DNA from: an uncultured Austwickia sp.
Lineage (GTDB): Bacteria; Actinomycetota; Actinomycetes; Actinomycetales; Dermatophilaceae
Direction of reading: 5' to 3'
Assembly: GCA_934678955.1 (NCBI GenBank)
Contig: CAKUSI010000166.1
Location: 1-7,930 of the forward strand
Length of the DNA: 7,930 nt
In this document: in pieces, positions 5,262 through 7,930 of the stretch
Layout of the letters: the number at the start of each line of letters is the position of its first letter
How positions within the stretch are numbered: position 1 is the stretch's first letter
Notes under the pieces: generated by a model
The model's input: only the letters and a program-made list of their open reading frames with translations
Database searches by the model: none
Told to the model about the DNA's origin: nothing
Translations under genes and position numbers: made by a program

Positions 5262-7787
5262 ATGGTGAAGGCGAACGAGACCAACCTCGAGGGCATCCTC
5301 GAGGGCAAGCGGCAGTACCAGGTGCCGCTGTACCAGCGCGTGTACTCGTGGGGGCCCAAGCAGATCGACCAGTTGTGGGACGACCTGATCGAGATTGCCG
5401 AGGCACGTCGGGCCGGGGGTACCTCCACCCACTTCATCGGGTCGCTGGTACTGGCGGCGAGTCCGGACAACGGTGTGGTCGGCGTCCACAAGTTCCTGGT
5501 CGTCGACGGTCAGCAGCGCCTCACCACCTTGTCGATCCTGTTGGCCGCGATCCGCGACCACCTGACTGAATCCGACGGGCAGGAGCACCGTGACCGGATC
5601 GACGCCCAGTATCTGGTCAACAAGTACGAGGCGGGCAAGCCTCCCAAGCTGGTGCCGACGCAGGCCGACCGGTCGGCGTACCTGGCGATCGTGCGTGCCA
5701 GCGCGGAGGCGGGCGGGGAGGACGCCGTGGGTGCGGCGTATCGGCGGTTCCGGGTGAAGCTGGCCGAGATCGACGATTCCGAGGATCCCCACGACATCGC
5801 GGCCATCGAGAACGCCGTGCTCCGTGGACTCGCGCTGGTCGCGGTCACGGCGGAGGCCGGCGACAACGCGCACCGGATCTTCGAGTCGCTCAACAACACC
5901 GGTCTGCGGCTCACCCAGTCGGATCTGCTGAAGAACCACCTGTTCATGCGTCTGGGTGATCGTGCGGAGGAGGTATACGAGGCGCTGTGGCGTCCCTTGG
6001 AGGACAAACTCGGCGCGGAGAACCTCGAGTTGTTGTTCTGGCTGGACCTGGTGCAGAACGACGAGAAGGCGAAGCAGTCGGACACGTACCTCGGGCAGCA
6101 ACGCCGCTTCGACACGCTGACCACCCCGGCGGAGGTTGAGGCGGAGATCAATCGGATCGCCAAGCTCGGCGACGTGCTGGCGACCATCCTCAAGCCCGCA
6201 CGCGAGCAGAACCCGGCCCTCCGGAAGCGGCTCGAACGCATCCGGGCCTGGGGGTCCACCACGGCGTACCCGATCGTGATGCAGGTGCTTGCGCAGCGAG
6301 CAGCAGGACGCGCTTCCGACGACAAGGCCATCGCAGCCCTCCTCTGCCTGGAGTCGTACTTCGTTCGCAGGATCGTGATCGGGAGGGCGACCGCAGGCTT
6401 GAACCGGACGCTCTTGCAGGCGGTCGGCGCCATCACCGAGGCGTCCGACGTCGAGGCGGCGTTGCGGGATTACCTGTCGGAGGGGCGCAAGCACTTCGGG
6501 ACGGACGCCCAGGTGCGAGAGTCCGTGACATCCGTTCCGTTCTACTGGCAGGGGCGGGCGTCCCAGAAGAAGCTCATTCTGCTGTGGCTCGAGGAAGCCC
6601 TGCGGCCGAAGGAGCCGGTGGACGCCAAGCAGCTCACCATCGAGCATGTGCTGCCCCAGACGTTGACGGACGCCGTGCGCGCCGAGTTCGCTGCCAGCTT
6701 GCCCGCGGAGGCCGAGGTGGCGTTCGAGCACGAGCGCCTCGTCCACACGTTGGGGAATCTCACGCTGTCGGGGTACAACAGCGAGTTGAGCAACCGGCCC
6801 TTCTCGCAGAAGCGGACGATGCTCGCCGAAAGCGGCGTGCGGATGAACCAGACGATCGCCGAGCACCCGACGTGGGGTGCCAGCGAGATCACCGACCGAG
6901 GGCAGACACTCGCGGAGCGCATCATCGACCTGTGGCCCGGCCCCAACGAGAAACTCGTCGGGGTCCGTGACCGGGAGACGGAACTGCGCCTGGACGTCGC
7001 CACGGTGCTGGCCGAGATCCCCTCCGGCCGGTGGACCACCTACGGCGAAGTAGCGGTCGTGGTCGGCAGTCACCCCGTCCCGGTGGGACAGGCGATCGCG
7101 AACCACCCGATGCCGAACCCGTGGCGTGTGCTGAACGCTGGCGGGACCCTGTCTGCCCAATTCCGCTGGACCGACCAGCACCGGGCGGACGACCCTCGTG
7201 ACCTGCTCCGTGCGGAGGGGGTCCACGTCGACGTGGCGGGTCGTGCCGACCCGGAGCGGTTCATGGACGCCGTCGAACTGGCAGCCGGGATGGGGCTGGA
7301 CGTCGATGCGTCCACTCTGAGGAGGCGCCGCCGCCGGCAGGCACGGAAGACAACCACAGATCCTGGGGCCTTGGGCGTCCAGCAGGCCGCGTTTTGGACG
7401 TCGGTGCAGCAGTGGGGCCGCCAACATGCCACGCACGCTTCCTTCCACCGATCACCAGGACGCCGACACTGGTACCCCGTTCACCCCGCTGGGGTCACCC
7501 CAGGGGTGAACCTCATCGTCAACACCACGAAGAGCAGGGTGTACGTGGAGGCGTACATCGAGGGAGGCAAGGACCAGTTCCACGCGCTGCACAACCAGAG
7601 GCAGGAAATCGAGCGCGACCTCGGCTACGCCGTGGAGTGGCGGGAGCAACCGGAGAAGAAGGCCAGCCGCATCATCCATGAGCGCCCCGGTGACTTCCGG
7701 GACCCGGAGCAGGCAGACCTGCTGGTGCAATGGCTCGTACGGACCGCCGATGACTTCGTTCGAGTACTCCACGCAAGCCACGCCTGA
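5262..7787 (+). CDS. DUF262-DUF1524-ATL-DUF4268 fusion, putative type IV restriction enzyme
   Basis: The 841-aa protein has four regions. DUF262 (about 1-240) shows QVPLYQRVYSW (20-30), the NTP-binding VVDGQQRLTTL (80-90) and FESLNNTGLRLTQSDLLKN (207-225). After a helical linker comes DUF1524 (about 400-560), an HNH-like nuclease, with TIEHVLPQ (459-466, His462), HTLGNLTLSGYN (495-506) and SQKR (515-518). Residues 572-655 match the DNA-binding domain of O6-alkylguanine transferase-like proteins: IPSGRWTTYGEVA (586-598), then NPWRVLNAGG (619-628) where the active-site PCHRV should be, so no acceptor Cys. Residues about 705-838 resemble DUF4268 (AFWTSVQQWG, YVEAYIEGG, IERDLGYAVEW). GmrSD, BrxU and SspE use DUF262 and DUF1524 to cut modified phage DNA, so this is probably a modification-dependent antiphage nuclease. 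It stands alone and ends before a terminator. No promoter is evident. The first two domains are certain and the DUF4268 call is good; the function is inferred. Confidence 0.88.
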   Translation: MVKANETNLEGILEGKRQYQVPLYQRVYSWGPKQIDQLWDDLIEIAEARRAGGTSTHFIGSLVLAASPDNGVVGVHKFLVVDGQQRLTTLSILLAAIRDHLTESDGQEHRDRIDAQYLVNKYEAGKPPKLVPTQADRSAYLAIVRASAEAGGEDAVGAAYRRFRVKLAEIDDSEDPHDIAAIENAVLRGLALVAVTAEAGDNAHRIFESLNNTGLRLTQSDLLKNHLFMRLGDRAEEVYEALWRPLEDKLGAENLELLFWLDLVQNDEKAKQSDTYLGQQRRFDTLTTPAEVEAEINRIAKLGDVLATILKPAREQNPALRKRLERIRAWGSTTAYPIVMQVLAQRAAGRASDDKAIAALLCLESYFVRRIVIGRATAGLNRTLLQAVGAITEASDVEAALRDYLSEGRKHFGTDAQVRESVTSVPFYWQGRASQKKLILLWLEEALRPKEPVDAKQLTIEHVLPQTLTDAVRAEFAASLPAEAEVAFEHERLVHTLGNLTLSGYNSELSNRPFSQKRTMLAESGVRMNQTIAEHPTWGASEITDRGQTLAERIIDLWPGPNEKLVGVRDRETELRLDVATVLAEIPSGRWTTYGEVAVVVGSHPVPVGQAIANHPMPNPWRVLNAGGTLSAQFRWTDQHRADDPRDLLRAEGVHVDVAGRADPERFMDAVELAAGMGLDVDASTLRRRRRRQARKTTTDPGALGVQQAAFWTSVQQWGRQHATHASFHRSPGRRHWYPVHPAGVTPGVNLIVNTTKSRVYVEAYIEGGKDQFHALHNQRQEIERDLGYAVEWREQPEKKASRIIHERPGDFRDPEQADLLVQWLVRTADDFVRVLHASHA
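7479..7511. repeat. Nested palindrome inside the DUF4268 region
   Basis: GTTCACCCC (7479-7487) and GGGGTGAAC (7503-7511) are perfect 9-bp arms. The 15-nt loop holds a second palindrome, TGGGGT-C-ACCCCA (7490-7502). Four alternating CACCCC/GGGGTG units can therefore pair in two ways. They encode the turn PVHPAGVTPGVN. Confidence 0.7.
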
Positions 7788-7853
7788 TCGAGGTGTAATC
7801 GACACAATTGGGCTCATGTTGGGCACGAAATCGTCGGGAGTGGGCAAGCAATG

Positions 7854-7882
7854 ACCCCCTGCCCTAGTGGGAGGGGGTTTTT
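7854..7882 (+). terminator. Rho-independent terminator of the restriction gene
   Basis: ACCCCCTGCCC (7854-7864), loop TAGT, GGGAGGGGGT (7869-7878) and a T-run to 7882 form a GC-rich hairpin with one bulged base, followed by TTTTT on the plus strand. It lies 67 bp after the gene's stop and just before the converging tRNA. Confidence 0.85.
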
Positions 7883-7884
7883 CG

Positions 7885-7930
7885 TGGTGGGCCTAACTGG
7901 ACTTGAACCAGTGACCTCTGCCTTATCAGG
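7885..7930 (-). tRNA. tRNA-Ile (GAU), 3' half, runs off the window
   Basis: Read on the minus strand: CCTGATAAGGCAG is the anticodon loop and the 3' anticodon stem, followed by variable loop AGGTC, T arm ACTGG-TTCAAGT-CCAGT, acceptor strand TAGGCCC, discriminator A and encoded CCA (7885-7887). The loop CTGATAA gives anticodon GAU (complement of 7925-7927), so the amino acid is isoleucine. The D arm and 5' acceptor lie beyond the right edge. It converges with the restriction gene. Confidence 0.92.

Noticed and set aside
4989..7448. An 819-codon open frame on the minus strand opposite the restriction gene
   Set aside because: From 5262 on it is antisense to a gene with clear domains and a good ribosome binding site. 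Its composition there (Arg, Gly, Leu, His-rich) is typical of a high-GC shadow. Only its last part (before 5190) is kept, as a possible remnant.
1..7930. CRISPR array
   Set aside because: No regularly spaced direct repeats were seen.

Overview
The window comes from a high-GC actinobacterium. Supporting signs are the strongly GC-biased third codon positions, an actinobacterial-type CE1759-like FMN reductase, and a tRNA-Ile(GAU) with an encoded CCA. The exact genus cannot be read from the sequence. The mix of intact genes, several short gene fragments and a tRNA at the right edge looks like an accessory (island-like) region.

Layout. 1-60: an ambiguous coding end. 125-1402 (-): a protein of unknown function with beta-propeller-like features and an N-terminal Cys cluster. 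It diverges from a 64-aa Cys/His-rich protein (1439-1633, +) whose stop codon lies in a 10-bp hairpin. 1729-2400 (+): a flavodoxin-like FMN reductase with no convincing start signal. It converges on an FAD-dependent amine-oxidase-type oxidoreductase (2557-3744, -), and a long inverted repeat lies between the two. 3860-4219 (-): only the C-terminal part of a Fpg/Nei DNA glycosylase, lacking its catalytic N-terminus.

4220-5260 is a graveyard. It holds the first ~45 codons of a P-loop ATPase (-), a short possible gene start at 4813 (-), the first ~40 codons of an N6-adenine DNA methyltransferase (+), and a probable C-terminal gene fragment (-). Each recognisable fragment stops abruptly, so repeated deletion or recombination seems to have taken place here.

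5262-7787 (+) is the main gene: an intact 841-aa protein that joins a DUF262 (GmrSD/ParB-like NTPase) domain, a DUF1524 HNH-type nuclease domain, an alkyltransferase-like (MGMT/ATL) DNA-binding domain lacking the alkyl-acceptor Cys, and a C-terminal DUF4268-like domain. By family it is a candidate type IV (modification-dependent) restriction enzyme, with the ATL domain as a possible modified-base reader. It ends at a rho-independent terminator and faces the 3' half of tRNA-Ile (7885-7930, -), a plausible island boundary. The ATPase and methyltransferase remnants beside it suggest a partly eroded defence island in which the self-contained restriction gene has survived.
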